Shown here in pieces: positions 1-8,600 of a stretch of 64,000 nucleotides of DNA. The notes under the pieces are model-generated. The model was given only the letters and a program-made list of their open reading frames with translations, searched no databases and was not told the origin of the DNA. Source of the stretch: Fluviicola sp. GTDB taxonomy: Bacteria; Bacteroidota; Bacteroidia; Flavobacteriales_D; Crocinitomicaceae. Location of the stretch: assembly GCA_029866325.1 (NCBI GenBank), contig JARWZO010000028.1, positions 16,952 through 80,951 on the forward strand, written 5' to 3'. Position 1 is the first letter of the stretch. Every line of letters begins with the position of its first letter. The position numbers and the translations under genes were made by a program.

Positions 1-99
1 ATTGAAGTTGGTGTCGATTACTGTTCCTGAAACGGTCATTCGTTGTGCATACGACGAAAAGCAGAGGAATAATAGAACAAAAAGTAAACGCTGTTTCAA
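1..99 (-). CDS. Secreted protein, N-terminal fragment (runs off window)
   Basis: A reading frame leaves the left edge of the window. From a TTG start at 99 it encodes a typical signal peptide (LKQRLLFVLLFLCFSSYAQ) with a likely cleavage after Ala-Gln, followed by MTVSGTVIDTNFN. That opening resembles the first strand of a carboxypeptidase-regulatory-like beta-sandwich, common at the N-terminus of Bacteroidota surface and TonB-linked proteins. No in-frame ATG lies between the upstream TAA and the hydrophobic stretch, so the TTG start is inferred. Only about 33 residues are visible, so the full product cannot be named. Confidence 0.5.
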   Translation of the reverse strand, partial: MKQRLLFVLLFLCFSSYAQRMTVSGTVIDTNFN

Positions 100-269
100 G
101 GATCTTGGGTTTATTTGGTTTTATAATGCAATAGTACAATCTATCCCCTTTTCAGCGTAGTGATTTGGGAACATCGGCACGAAGATATTATGAATGGAGA
201 TAAGTCAAGGTGTTTTGTTTGGTTACATACGTTAAAATTTGTTAGGTTACTTTTTTTACATACCATAAA

Positions 270-632
270 TCAGGTAATTCCCTGCTCGGAGCCGCCGTTA
301 AAAAGATCTTTCATCACAATGGCGATAATTCCGAGAACATTGGCGGTAGTAGTTGTTAGCAACGCTATAAGAACACCATCGCTGAGTTCATGTTTTTTAC
401 TATTCATCACTAACTCGCCCACCTTCCAAAGCCAGCAACTGATAAGCAATGAAGCCCAAATAGCCAAATAATACCGCAATCGTGTATTGGTCACAAACCG
501 GTTAACTTTTGCCTTGGTGAGATCTTTATCAAGCTTTATAACGCTTTTCGAAGCACGTATCAACGAATTTTCATCAAGCGATTCATTGTCTCTCCCAGGA
601 AGCCGGTCAAGATCGAGAATAGTGGTGTCCAT
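270..632 (-). CDS. Small two-helix membrane protein, candidate PanT toxin
   Basis: A 120-residue protein with a charged N-terminal half and two hydrophobic helices, about residues 53-71 (YYLAIWASLLISCWLWKVG) and 85-108 (GVLIALLTTTTANVLGIIAIVM). It starts 5 bp after the stop of the Panacea-domain gene, so the two are almost certainly co-transcribed. Panacea antitoxins are known to pair with many unrelated toxins, including small membrane-active proteins with two helices. From that context I infer a membrane toxin neutralised by the neighbour. Nothing in this protein alone proves toxicity; it could also be an inactive membrane protein. Confidence 0.6.
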   Translation of the reverse strand: MDTTILDLDRLPGRDNESLDENSLIRASKSVIKLDKDLTKAKVNRFVTNTRLRYYLAIWASLLISCWLWKVGELVMNSKKHELSDGVLIALLTTTTANVLGIIAIVMKDLFNGGSEQGIT

Positions 633-637
633 TGAAG

Positions 638-1093
638 TTAGCTGATTGGTTTAAGCATTGGCTCGTAATGATCCCGTATCAATGCGTCTGGGATTTTTAT
701 ATTGGCTTTTGTTATGTAAGTTTCACTCCATGGAGTTCCGTCTTTGTGTGTAAGGGCACTAAGATAAACACCATCAAAATCACCATACATTTCCCATATT
801 TTATCTAAAAATGCAGCATCCTCCGAGGAAATGATTTCTGTGGATGTGTAAGGTATCGGTTCGTTAACTTCCACTTTACCATATTTTTTCAAACTCTCAT
901 AAAGTGTTGGGAAAACAGGGCCGTAATCCCATGCTTCCGGTGATTCGTTTAAAAGGCGTTTACCATCTGTAAGCGCCAAATACCAACCGTATGAAACATA
1001 AGTTAGTTTAATGAGTTTCATTGGGGTTAACGCACCCAATTTAGAGTATCGTTTCACAAAATAATTAGCGACTGTGGAAGGGCTGTAAAGCAT
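638..1093 (-). CDS. Panacea (SocA/DUF4065-like) domain protein, probable antitoxin
   Basis: This 151-residue protein has the Panacea layout: a leading VANYFVKRY helix, the TPMKLIKLTYVSYGWYLAL segment, EAWDYGPVFPTLYESLK, and a C-terminal LSALTHKDGTPWSETY. The domain is the SocA/GepA-like antitoxin fold that neutralises diverse toxins. I place the start at the ATG at 1093 because the frame upstream to 1159 adds 22 residues outside the domain. The downstream gene, 5 bp away, encodes a two-helix membrane protein and is the obvious toxin candidate. The pair is separated from the ssb genes by a bidirectional terminator. Confidence 0.8.
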   Translation of the reverse strand: MLYSPSTVANYFVKRYSKLGALTPMKLIKLTYVSYGWYLALTDGKRLLNESPEAWDYGPVFPTLYESLKKYGKVEVNEPIPYTSTEIISSEDAAFLDKIWEMYGDFDGVYLSALTHKDGTPWSETYITKANIKIPDALIRDHYEPMLKPIS

Positions 1094-1203
1094 CTTGAAT
1101 TGAAAGTTATTGTTCTTATTCAAACGAAGATAAGAACTTATGAAGAGAACTCCAAACATAATTTTAGCAGTTAAAAAAGGTGCTTTTAATGTGTCAATAG
1201 TTG

Positions 1204-1239
1204 AAAAAGAAGCGAGTATGGGGCACCTCGCTTCTTTTT
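1204..1239. terminator. Bidirectional rho-independent terminator
   Basis: Perfect 13-bp inverted repeat, AAAAAGAAGCGAG at 1204-1216 and CTCGCTTCTTTTT at 1227-1239, with a 10-nt loop. The A/T runs at both ends give a U-tract in either direction. It ends the leftward ssb transcript and isolates the Panacea gene. Confidence 0.85.
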
Positions 1240-1251
1240 ACTGCATACCGT

Positions 1252-1575
1252 CTATGATTTTAAAATCACCACCTGACGGACTTCTACTTCTGTAACTTTT
1301 CGCGGAATTCCTTCCGCATTCATGTATGTTCTGTTGACCAGTCTTCCGGTAACGGCAACACGCTTTCCGCTGCGACAGTATTTGTTGACAAACTCTGCCG
1401 TTGTACCCCAAGCAAACATACTGAACCGATGAATGCGGGTGCTCAACCGTTTTGATTCGTCATTGTCTGTCCTCACCGAAAAACGTGTTACCATCGCACC
1501 ACTCTCAAAAACTGTAACCAAGGGATTTTTCCCGAAGTCACCTACAATTGTTACCTGATTTCGAATAGCGTTCAT
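1252..1575 (-). CDS. ssb: Single-stranded DNA-binding protein, OB-fold only (third of array)
   Basis: A 107-residue SSB-family OB fold beginning NQVTIVGDFGKNP, with the family's mid-domain aromatic/W segment (FSMFAWGTTAEFVNKY) and the VTGRLVNRTYMN strand. SSB coats single-stranded DNA during replication, repair or conjugation. The chain ends at VVILKS, so it lacks the acidic flexible tail of housekeeping SSB that recruits partner proteins. Start is ATG, 11 bp after the previous ssb. It is the last and most divergent of three tandem copies. Short tail-less SSBs are typical of plasmids and integrative elements. Confidence 0.88.
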   Translation of the reverse strand: MNAIRNQVTIVGDFGKNPLVTVFESGAMVTRFSVRTDNDESKRLSTRIHRFSMFAWGTTAEFVNKYCRSGKRVAVTGRLVNRTYMNAEGIPRKVTEVEVRQVVILKS

Positions 1576-1586
1576 GATCTTTTATT

Positions 1587-1937
1587 TTAAAGGATAATCA
1601 GGTCATTGACTTCAATTTCAGAAATCATCTGACGTTTTCCGTTCTCAAGACGATAAAACCTGGATACCAATTTCCCTTCTATAGCCAAACTTGCACCTTT
1701 TGTGCACAATTCTTCCAACACACTCACCCATCTGCCCCAGGCGGTCATGCGGTGCCAGTTTTGTCTGACACACACATTCCCGTCTTCATCGAGGTACGAC
1801 TCATTGGTCGAGAGTGAAAATTGAGCGACTTTCCTTCCGCCGGGCAATACTGCGATTCGTGGGTCGGAGGTCATTTTACCAATGAGATTTACGTGATTCA
1901 TGTGAAATTGCTGCGTAGTGATTGCATGATTACTCAT
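1587..1937 (-). CDS. ssb: Single-stranded DNA-binding protein, OB-fold only (second of array)
   Basis: A 116-residue SSB. The canonical domain opens at MNHVNLIGKMTSDP (residue 13), so an internal ATG is an alternative start to the ATG at 1937. The core motif QNWHRMTAWGRWVSVLEEL and the strand IEGKLVSRFY are clear. It stops at VNDLIIL, without a Gly/Pro linker or acidic tip, so partner recruitment through that tail is not expected. It sits 13 bp after the first ssb copy and 11 bp before the third, indicating one operon. The copies differ clearly in sequence, so they are old paralogues and not a fresh duplication. Confidence 0.9.
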   Translation of the reverse strand: MSNHAITTQQFHMNHVNLIGKMTSDPRIAVLPGGRKVAQFSLSTNESYLDEDGNVCVRQNWHRMTAWGRWVSVLEELCTKGASLAIEGKLVSRFYRLENGKRQMISEIEVNDLIIL

Positions 1938-1950
1938 AATGAAAGCCGGT

Positions 1951-2295
1951 TTAGTTGGTTGCTTTTGATGTTAGTACCAAAAACCCGCTCATTTCAATCT
2001 CTGTACTAAAGCGTTTTTCACCTGTTTTGGTTTCGTAGCTTTTGTTCACCAAACGACCTTCCACAATTATCTCTGTGCCTTTGTTTAATAACTTAGAGAT
2101 ATTGTCTACTTGTTTTCCCCAAGCAACTACATTGTGCCATTGTGTGTTATCAACCCATTCACCATTTTTGTCTTTGTACGGTTCACGGGTTGCAAGGCTC
2201 ATTTTAGCTACTTGAGTTCCCGATTGGAATTTTGTGATTTCAGGTTGTTTGCCAAGACGACCGATCAAGCTTACTTTGTTACGTAATGTGTTCAT
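1951..2295 (-). CDS. ssb: Single-stranded DNA-binding protein, OB-fold only (first of array)
   Basis: A 114-residue SSB, the most canonical of the three: NKVSLIGRLGKQPEI, TQWHNVVAWGKQVDNISKLL and IVEGRLVNKSYETKTGEKR follow the family pattern. The C-terminus is GFLVLTSKATN, again without an acidic tip. It is the promoter-proximal gene; CAAAGTTG at 2367-2374, read leftward as CAACTTTG, is a near match to the Bacteroidota -7 element and lies about 70 bp upstream. The Tn7-like element inserted a further 115 bp upstream of that, so the ssb promoter was probably spared. Confidence 0.92.
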   Translation of the reverse strand: MNTLRNKVSLIGRLGKQPEITKFQSGTQVAKMSLATREPYKDKNGEWVDNTQWHNVVAWGKQVDNISKLLNKGTEIIVEGRLVNKSYETKTGEKRFSTEIEMSGFLVLTSKATN

Positions 2296-2483
2296 ACTGT
2301 TTGTGTTTTAAACGTTTGTAAATAATTTGTTTTGTTACGACCAATCCTTGTAACTGATTGATGATGCAAAGTTGTAGTTGTCTCAAAATCAGATTCGGTT
2401 AAAATTCAATTACTGTCGATTATTTTTCGTTTGTAAACGGTTATAATCGTTTTTAAATCTGATTATCAAGTATTTGTTTAGAA
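2296..2483. other. ssb upstream region, left flank of transposon
   Basis: No gene. It holds the presumed ssb promoter (CAAAGTTG at 2367-2374 on the reverse strand) and an A+T-rich stretch with the related words CGTTTGTAAACGGTTA and TAATCGTTTTTAAATC, then the target-site copy. Nothing resembling a glmS-type Tn7 attachment site is visible. Confidence 0.5.
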
Positions 2484-2488
2484 TATTA
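2484..2488. repeat. Target-site duplication (left copy), TATTA
   Basis: Five bases TATTA immediately precede the left terminal TGT. The same five bases follow the right terminal ACA at 23403-23407. Five-base duplications are the signature of Tn7-family transposition. Confidence 0.9.
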
Positions 2489-2539
2489 TGTCCGATACAA
2501 AAGAAAATGAAACAGGGAATAGAAGATGGTGAAACAAAT
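2489..2539 (+). repeat. Transposon left end: terminal repeat and TnsB-type sites
   Basis: TGTCCGATACA at 2489-2499 is the terminal inverted repeat. The core TGAAACA occurs at 2508-2514 and TGAAACAAAT at 2530-2539. The cores are 22 bp apart, the spacing expected of adjacent TnsB sites. A further GAAACA occurs in the terminator stem at 2587-2592. Confidence 0.8.
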
Positions 2540-2568
2540 CTTATAGATGCAAAAAAATGATAATCAAA

Positions 2569-2598
2569 AAGGACTGTTTCTTTACTGAAACAGTCCTT
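2569..2598 (-). terminator. Terminator of the left-end cargo gene
   Basis: Perfect 12-bp stem AAGGACTGTTTC (2569-2580) and GAAACAGTCCTT (2587-2598) with a 6-nt loop. On the reverse strand it is followed by a run of five T, so it ends the leftward transcript of the 623-aa gene before it reaches the transposon tip. The stem includes the GAAACA core of the end repeats on both strands. Confidence 0.85.
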
Positions 2599-2664
2599 AG
2601 AATAAGAATAGAGTCTACTTTAAAGATCTCTCAAATTAATTACTGAAAATTTTTAATCAAAAAT

Positions 2665-4536
2665 CTACTTGTCTGTAAAGGCTCCTTTATTGGTTTCAAA
2701 CAAAGTTTTAAGACGAACCTCGACAATATCGTTTGTTTCATTAATAGCTAAATTGCATTTCGTAATTAAACTATTGATATCAGCAATATCAGTCGATGAA
2801 AAATAAGGTTTTGCTAAAATCTCATTAAGCATTTCTTTGTTTGCCTTCAAATTCTTGAGCGTTTGCTCGAATAAAGTTGGATTTACTGGAATCGGTATCG
2901 TTGGAGCATTCGTGTCAGGATTTTTAGTCTTTTCAATAGTAAATAATAAGCGTTGAAGCGCAGCATAGCCTTTAGAATAAACTTCGTTTGATTGTTCAAC
3001 CACCTGTAATATTTGGTTTCTTCTAGATTTTTCGTTGTTAACCAAATCATTGTAAACCTTTTCAGCTTTTTGTGATTCTTCAAAGCATCTTCTGCACTTA
3101 TCATTCTTGTTTTTTAAATCTATAAGATTTGTTACATCACTTTTCAATCTTTCATTTACAATATCTGACCTAATAATTGATTTAACCAATTCCTCAAACT
3201 TTGTGGAAAAGATATAGTTTTCAGCCATACTTTGTAGATTCAAAACATTTGAATGAAATGTCGTCTCAAGAATGAAGTCAAGCTCTTTTGTCGTTTCAAT
3301 GTAGCTTGAGATGACGGCTAAATCAGAATTGTCAACTTTCGCCAGTTCCTTATCCATGATATTGAATACAGGTAACAATAAGCGATACATAGCAAGAGAA
3401 TTTGCAGTTTGGCTAACGCAGGTAGTTAAATCTGTATAAATTATTTCATAATGCTGTTGTTTAAGAATGGTGTTTATTTTGGTTTGATTAACCCTCGTTC
3501 GGAAATCATATAGAGCATTGTATGCCAATTTAAGCTTTTCAGTATTAAGTTCACTTCCCTGAGCCGCAACACCTTCAGCAATTATTAGCTTACTTTTGTA
3601 AAAGCTCAATAGGTTTTCTTCCGCTGCTAATTGTTGAACTGAAAGTCTTGACTTAATCATTCCAAAATCAGCTGTCAATTTTTCCAATTCATCTTTTGTA
3701 ATATCACAACTACCCTTTTCACGATTAAATCTTGATGGTAAGCCTTTTTCGTCTAAATAATTTGATAATCCAGTTTCAATAATGATATAAGGATACTCCG
3801 TATATAATGTGTTGTTAACGTATAAATTCAATCTCCCTCCATGGTCTGGTGCTATTTTAAGACCTGATTTCGGAACAGGATTTGGAATATTTGGGCAAAT
3901 AAAGACTACTTTGTATGAATGAGGTTGTATTCCTAATTCTGCTGGTTTGAACGCATCAAAGCTTACAGATGCATTAATGGTTTTTGAGGAACTAAGATTC
4001 GTAACAACATCATTCAAAAAGCCAAAAACCATTTTGGCAGCAGCAGGACCATAAATAGATGCCGGATTCTCTATAATAGGTCCAACTTTATCTGAAACTT
4101 TTTTTATGATCTCAATTGGCTCATTCTTTAATTTGGTTTCTACACCTACATTAACCGTAGGCAAATCCGCAGAAAACTTGCTTATTGGGATTTTACGCAC
4201 CACCGTCTTGTCAGAAAAAATGGCTACCGAAAACTTTCCTTTTTCTTTTTCCAATAAATACAATGGTGAGCTTTCAGATTTCCCATTGTAGGTAATTGAT
4301 AATTCGGCAAAAAAGAACTCCATTTTATTGAACTTCCCTAGAAATTCTTTATCTCTTAATTTGTCCTCATTTCTAAAAAGAACGGACACGGCATAATAGG
4401 GATAATCATCAAGGTTTGGCTTAGTGGTTGCATCAGGCCGTGGAACATTATCATTTTGAGAGGTCCCAAGATCAGTTTTTTGAGCGAACAAATTTGCTGA
4501 AATCGCACAAAAAAGAATTAATAAATTTCTTTTCAT
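2665..4536 (-). CDS. Secreted protein of unknown function, first cargo gene
   Basis: I do not recognise this 623-residue protein. It has a clear signal peptide (MKRNLLILFCAISANLFAQ, cleavage after Ala-Gln), a beta-rich first half (to about residue 260) and an alpha-helical second half with probable coiled-coil segments, for example around residues 300-360 and 470-500. A CRRC-type cysteine pair (DKCRRCFEE) lies near residue 460. There is no T9SS sorting domain, lipobox or membrane helix after the signal, so a periplasmic location is most likely. It is the cargo gene nearest the left tip and has its own terminator. Whether it is a defence gene or another accessory trait cannot be told from sequence. 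Confidence 0.75.
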   Translation of the reverse strand: MKRNLLILFCAISANLFAQKTDLGTSQNDNVPRPDATTKPNLDDYPYYAVSVLFRNEDKLRDKEFLGKFNKMEFFFAELSITYNGKSESSPLYLLEKEKGKFSVAIFSDKTVVRKIPISKFSADLPTVNVGVETKLKNEPIEIIKKVSDKVGPIIENPASIYGPAAAKMVFGFLNDVVTNLSSSKTINASVSFDAFKPAELGIQPHSYKVVFICPNIPNPVPKSGLKIAPDHGGRLNLYVNNTLYTEYPYIIIETGLSNYLDEKGLPSRFNREKGSCDITKDELEKLTADFGMIKSRLSVQQLAAEENLLSFYKSKLIIAEGVAAQGSELNTEKLKLAYNALYDFRTRVNQTKINTILKQQHYEIIYTDLTTCVSQTANSLAMYRLLLPVFNIMDKELAKVDNSDLAVISSYIETTKELDFILETTFHSNVLNLQSMAENYIFSTKFEELVKSIIRSDIVNERLKSDVTNLIDLKNKNDKCRRCFEESQKAEKVYNDLVNNEKSRRNQILQVVEQSNEVYSKGYAALQRLLFTIEKTKNPDTNAPTIPIPVNPTLFEQTLKNLKANKEMLNEILAKPYFSSTDIADINSLITKCNLAINETNDIVEVRLKTLFETNKGAFTDK

Positions 4537-4695
4537 AATTATACGTAATAGTGATTAAAAACCTAATCTAGAAAAAAAAAGAATAAAGGTCTCATTTCTA
4601 AATAAATAGTTAACTATTTTATTCAAATGACTTTTGATGTACAAGTACCGTGTGTTTTAAAAAAAAGCGCTATCTTGGTACTAATACTTTTAGAT

Positions 4696-4790
4696 GTCTC
4701 AATAGTTTAATTGGAAAAAACATGGCGGCATTTAAACAAGGAGCGATGATTTTTAACCATCATATGTAGGTTCGATTCCTGCTTGAGACA
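4696..4790 (+). ncRNA. tRNA-like RNA with an extra 20-odd-nt segment
   Basis: A 95-nt element with most tRNA landmarks. A perfect 7-bp acceptor stem (GTCTCAA 4696-4702, TTGAGAC 4783-4789) is followed by an unpaired A. The D arm is GTTT/AAAC with a GG-containing loop (4705-4721). The T arm is GTAGG-TTCGATT-CCTGC (4766-4782) with canonical loop. The hairpin GATGA-TTTTTAA-CCATC (4745-4761) reads as a lysine-type UUU anticodon loop with one A.C mismatch. The anomaly is 23 nt (4722-4744) between the D arm and this hairpin where a tRNA has one base, and the end is followed by CTA, not CCA. TACTTTTA at 4685-4692 resembles a -7 element. A terminator follows at 4808. It could be a decoy or sensor tRNA, an attenuator leader, or a degenerate tRNA gene. 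Confidence 0.65.
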
Positions 4791-4807
4791 CTAATGCTCC
4801 TTGTTAT

Positions 4808-4837
4808 AGACTGATTCTTTATGTATCAGTCTTTTTT
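4808..4837 (+). terminator. Terminator/attenuator between tRNA-like RNA and nuclease-like gene
   Basis: Perfect 8-bp stem AGACTGAT (4808-4815) and ATCAGTCT (4825-4832), followed by a T-rich tail TTTTTTATTTTT. It ends only about 6 bases before the next start codon at 4849. Unless a promoter overlaps the hairpin, the following gene must be expressed by read-through, so attenuation is plausible. Confidence 0.85.
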
Positions 4838-4848
4838 ATTTTTGGTAT

Positions 4849-5535
4849 ATGAGTAATTTAAAAAATATACAAAGGAAGTTAAGCGAAGGTGTTTCAGGTT
4901 GGTTGTTATTTGAATTCAACTGCTTTAGAGGATATCTTTTTAATGAAAAATATTTATCCTACCCAGTAGGACAAATACTAAACAGTATCACTGAATATAA
5001 AACACTTACGGAAATTAATCACCCATGCGGCAATGCTGGACAAGGAAGACCACTACAGATTGACTTCGTTTTAACTGACAATCAACCATCATGGAAATTT
5101 GCATTTGAATCGAAATGGATAGGTAACACAATGATTTCACTTGGCTCCATTATATGGGATTTAATACGACTTCAAAATCTAGATGCCCATCATCAGGGTA
5201 TAAGATCATATTTTATCTTGGCAGGGTTTGATAAGAAAATCAATATTTTATTTCAAGACTTTGATGTCTGTTATATTGTTGGTTCACAAAAGGAAAACAA
5301 ATTAACTAACGTTAATTCAACGTATTTGGTTTTTGACTTATGTAAACTTGATTCAACAACAAAAACATACATCAATGAAAAAATGAGAAAATACCCGAAT
5401 TTTAATCTATATTCAAAAATACGTTGTAGACCTGCTCATAGATTCCCTAAAAATGACATTATAAATATGACATTCTCAACTTACATATTTGAAGTTTTCA
5501 AACCTGACAGAACTCACAAGATTAAAACCCTCTAA
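4849..5535 (+). CDS. PD-(D/E)XK nuclease-like protein downstream of tRNA-like RNA
   Basis: A 228-residue protein without signal or membrane helices. The segment LQIDFVLTD (about residue 70) followed by FAFESKWIG (about residue 84) has the spacing of the PD-(D/E)XK nuclease core: Asp, then Glu-x-Lys on the next strand. A GNAGQGRP loop lies just before it. I infer a restriction-like nuclease fold; the family is not recognised. The ATG at 4849 follows immediately after a strong terminator hairpin, which links its expression to the preceding tRNA-like RNA. It is transcribed in the same direction as the 1244-aa gene 136 bp downstream. Confidence 0.65.
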   Translation: MSNLKNIQRKLSEGVSGWLLFEFNCFRGYLFNEKYLSYPVGQILNSITEYKTLTEINHPCGNAGQGRPLQIDFVLTDNQPSWKFAFESKWIGNTMISLGSIIWDLIRLQNLDAHHQGIRSYFILAGFDKKINILFQDFDVCYIVGSQKENKLTNVNSTYLVFDLCKLDSTTKTYINEKMRKYPNFNLYSKIRCRPAHRFPKNDIINMTFSTYIFEVFKPDRTHKIKTL

Positions 5536-5671
5536 TACGAAGCTCCAATAGATTTTATTAGGTTGATTTCTAAATTCTCTTTGTTATCTTGCATAGTAGT
5601 TAGAATTCAATAATTTAACAAAAATACTATTCTACATACTTGAACCAGCCATAATACTATTCAATCTAGAC

Positions 5672-8600
5672 ATGAAATTAGGACGAAATGATCGTTGCTT
5701 TTGCGGAAGCGGCAAAAAGTACAAAAAATGTTGTCTTGGAAAAGCGACGCCACCTGAGTTAAGTCCTTCAGAGATTTTTTTCAGAAGATACAACACAATT
5801 GATTTATTAAAGTCATTTGCTGGTCTTTCTTTACTTCCTGAAAATCATGGGAAGAACTTTCGACTAGAAGAACTTGCATTTTTAGTGTCAAAAAACAGCA
5901 ATTCAAATACTGAATTGGCAAATCAAAAGGAGTTAAAAAACTTCTTGGATGAAGAACATTCCTATCATCTCATGGAAGATTATCCAACGAATTTATTCAC
6001 TGACTTGGTGACATTTTATGGTGGGGATTATTTGATTTTCCCTGGAATCACTGAATATGGCTCTTTTCCTCTTTCCAGCTTATTTAAAGCTATATTTCAT
6101 TGGCCAACAGATAGTATTCCTGATGATTTCAGGAACAATTGTATTCATTTAAGTCTCTTCATTTTATCACTGTCCGATCAAATTGCACAGCGATTGGATA
6201 CTAAACGTTACACGAAGGGCATTATTGAGGAGACTGAAATTTATATTCCCTCAAAGGATATATTTGATAAGTTAAAGTCTGCTGTTTCTTTCTCCAAAAC
6301 TGAAATAATCGATCTTTTGAAAAGAAATCAAATAGCTCCTGAAGCTATGGCACCTTTCATATTCGATTCCGATTTGGAAAGTAATCCAAATGAAAGTGTA
6401 AATCCGATATGGTACAAACCAATCATTAGAATTGAAGATGAGTTCATAGTTGTTTCTCCAACCACTATGAGTTTAGCTTTGACGGACTTCATATGGTCTG
6501 AGGCTGAACGACGAGGATGTATAAAGGAAGTGAATGATGCCTACCACAACTTTATTTGGAATCAACTTCAAGGGCAGCTAGGAATCATTGGATTTGACAA
6601 TTTAGATTTCGTCATTTCATCAGAACAGGAGTTAAATTCAAAAATTGGTCTCTACAGGTTTGATAGTGACAAAATTGCACTTGTTCAATATATATACGAT
6701 TCCGGTGAAAATTATAAAACTGCAGGATTTACATTAGATCTCAAAGGTCTTAGTATCCAAGCTAAAAGTGTCTTCACGAATTTAAAAGAGAACCTCGAAT
6801 TCAAAGATTACGAGTTTTTTCATCTAATAGTTATTTCCCCGATAGGAAGAGAATTTATGATCCCTTTAAGGGGAGATGAGCAAATACCATGTATTGCGCT
6901 AACTCCATTCGAAATAGATGTATTATGGAATTCGGGTGATACAAAAGCCATTGATTTATGGAAATTCGCGGTCGCGAGATCGAAAACATTATCTTCCAAT
7001 GGAGGACTTTCATATTCGCTTCTTGATCAGTTTAAATTCTATAAAGAACACCATGAATCTTTTTATTGGAACGACAACACAAAATCTGCATGGATTGATA
7101 TTGAACCAGGATATGCAGCTGAATTAATTTATGAATCAAAACTCAAAAAAGACGCTCATTCTGTTCCCAAAAAAGTCAACGGCAGGGTCGTTAATGTCGA
7201 GGTACTGAGAAAAGATGAATATGAACCCGTATATGTTGATTTATCTAGTTTAGCTAGTGGAGAACTCGAATTTATGATGGAAGGATTTTCTCAAGCTGTT
7301 TGGGTGAGACCAAAAAATACGGTGAAAGGTAAAAACGATCGTCTTCGTCACATTTACTGGGAGATAAATTGCCTGATATCTTATTGGTTATGGCAAATAC
7401 AAGATGATATCAAGGGCGATTTAAAATTTCTCGGAGAATCACCAATCGAGATTTTATTTGATTTAATTCTAGAAAGAGACTTCGATGCTAATGACATGGG
7501 TATCGAACGAGTCGATAACTTATTAGATTTCTTTCAATACAAAGTTTTATCTGATGGCATTATTATTTCTGTTCCAAAAGAACTAATGCCATACTTGTAC
7601 GGGACCGATAATGCAGGTGAAAGGGTCTTAGTTCAAGTTTTGCTATTGGCTCTAAATGAATTATTTAATTCCAAGAGTAGTCCTTTAATTGATACTGTTA
7701 GGATCGCTCAAATTATCGAGCAAAAGGCTCCTTTGGGGCATAAGAAAAAAATGCTCATGCTTGATCCAAATGACAACATCTTAATCCTACCAGATAACTT
7801 AAGTGATCATAGACTTGTTCAGGAATATGATTGTAGTATTGTACTAGATACAATCTGCCCCAAATTAGGAACTGACTGTCCTCCAGTTGGAAAAATCACG
7901 AATATAGATGATAAAAGAAAACTATCCTCAGAGATTGTTCAAAAGGCATTATTACCATTACTAAGAGAAAAAATTAACTTGTTTAATGGTGAAGATCTTT
8001 TAAAGGAACTGATTTCCTTAAACGAAAGCCTGATAAAAAGAAAGGAAGAACTCCGAATCTTCACTCCTACTCGAATTGCTTGTTATGTATCAGTAGAGCA
8101 GCATCAGATTGATTTGTCGTCAGAAATGGGCTTATTGGATAGAACAAGTATTGCCACACGTTGCTTAATAGAGCACATCGCTGCCGAAGGGTGTACAGGG
8201 AACAAAATCGTTTCAACTGCCGGACTTGATGAATTGATCGCTATTATGGATCAAATTAATATCTGGGGCTCACTCAGTGATCAAATTAACTTTAATCTAG
8301 TCGATATAGATTTGGGGATATTAGCTTCAGGTAGAGTCGGAACCAGCAAAGGACATAAAGATGTTTTTGAGGCGTACTATACAGGAAAAACGAATGAAAA
8401 TATCGAGGATGCCGTTGATCACTACAGTCAAGTTTTCCCGCAAATAGAGGGCATCGAAGGTGAGGATATACCTATAGCACTTGATGATGCATTTAAAGCT
8501 GATTTTGGAGTTACACTGACACGAATTTGCGAATTTATCGATACAATTGCATTAATTGGTCACTTCCAAAAAGCAGCTTGGGCGTCTTTCGAACTTAAAT

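Noticed and set aside
160..471. Rightward 103-codon frame
   Set aside because: Lies antisense to the membrane-protein gene and has no domain, promoter or protein-like composition.
2300..2488. glmS-type Tn7 attachment site
   Set aside because: Neither flank encodes glmS or another usual attachment gene; the insertion is in an A+T-rich intergenic site.
4696..4790. Ordinary functional tRNA-Lys
   Set aside because: The 23-nt segment between D and anticodon arms, the A.C mismatch in the anticodon stem and the missing CCA make normal function doubtful, so it is listed as tRNA-like.
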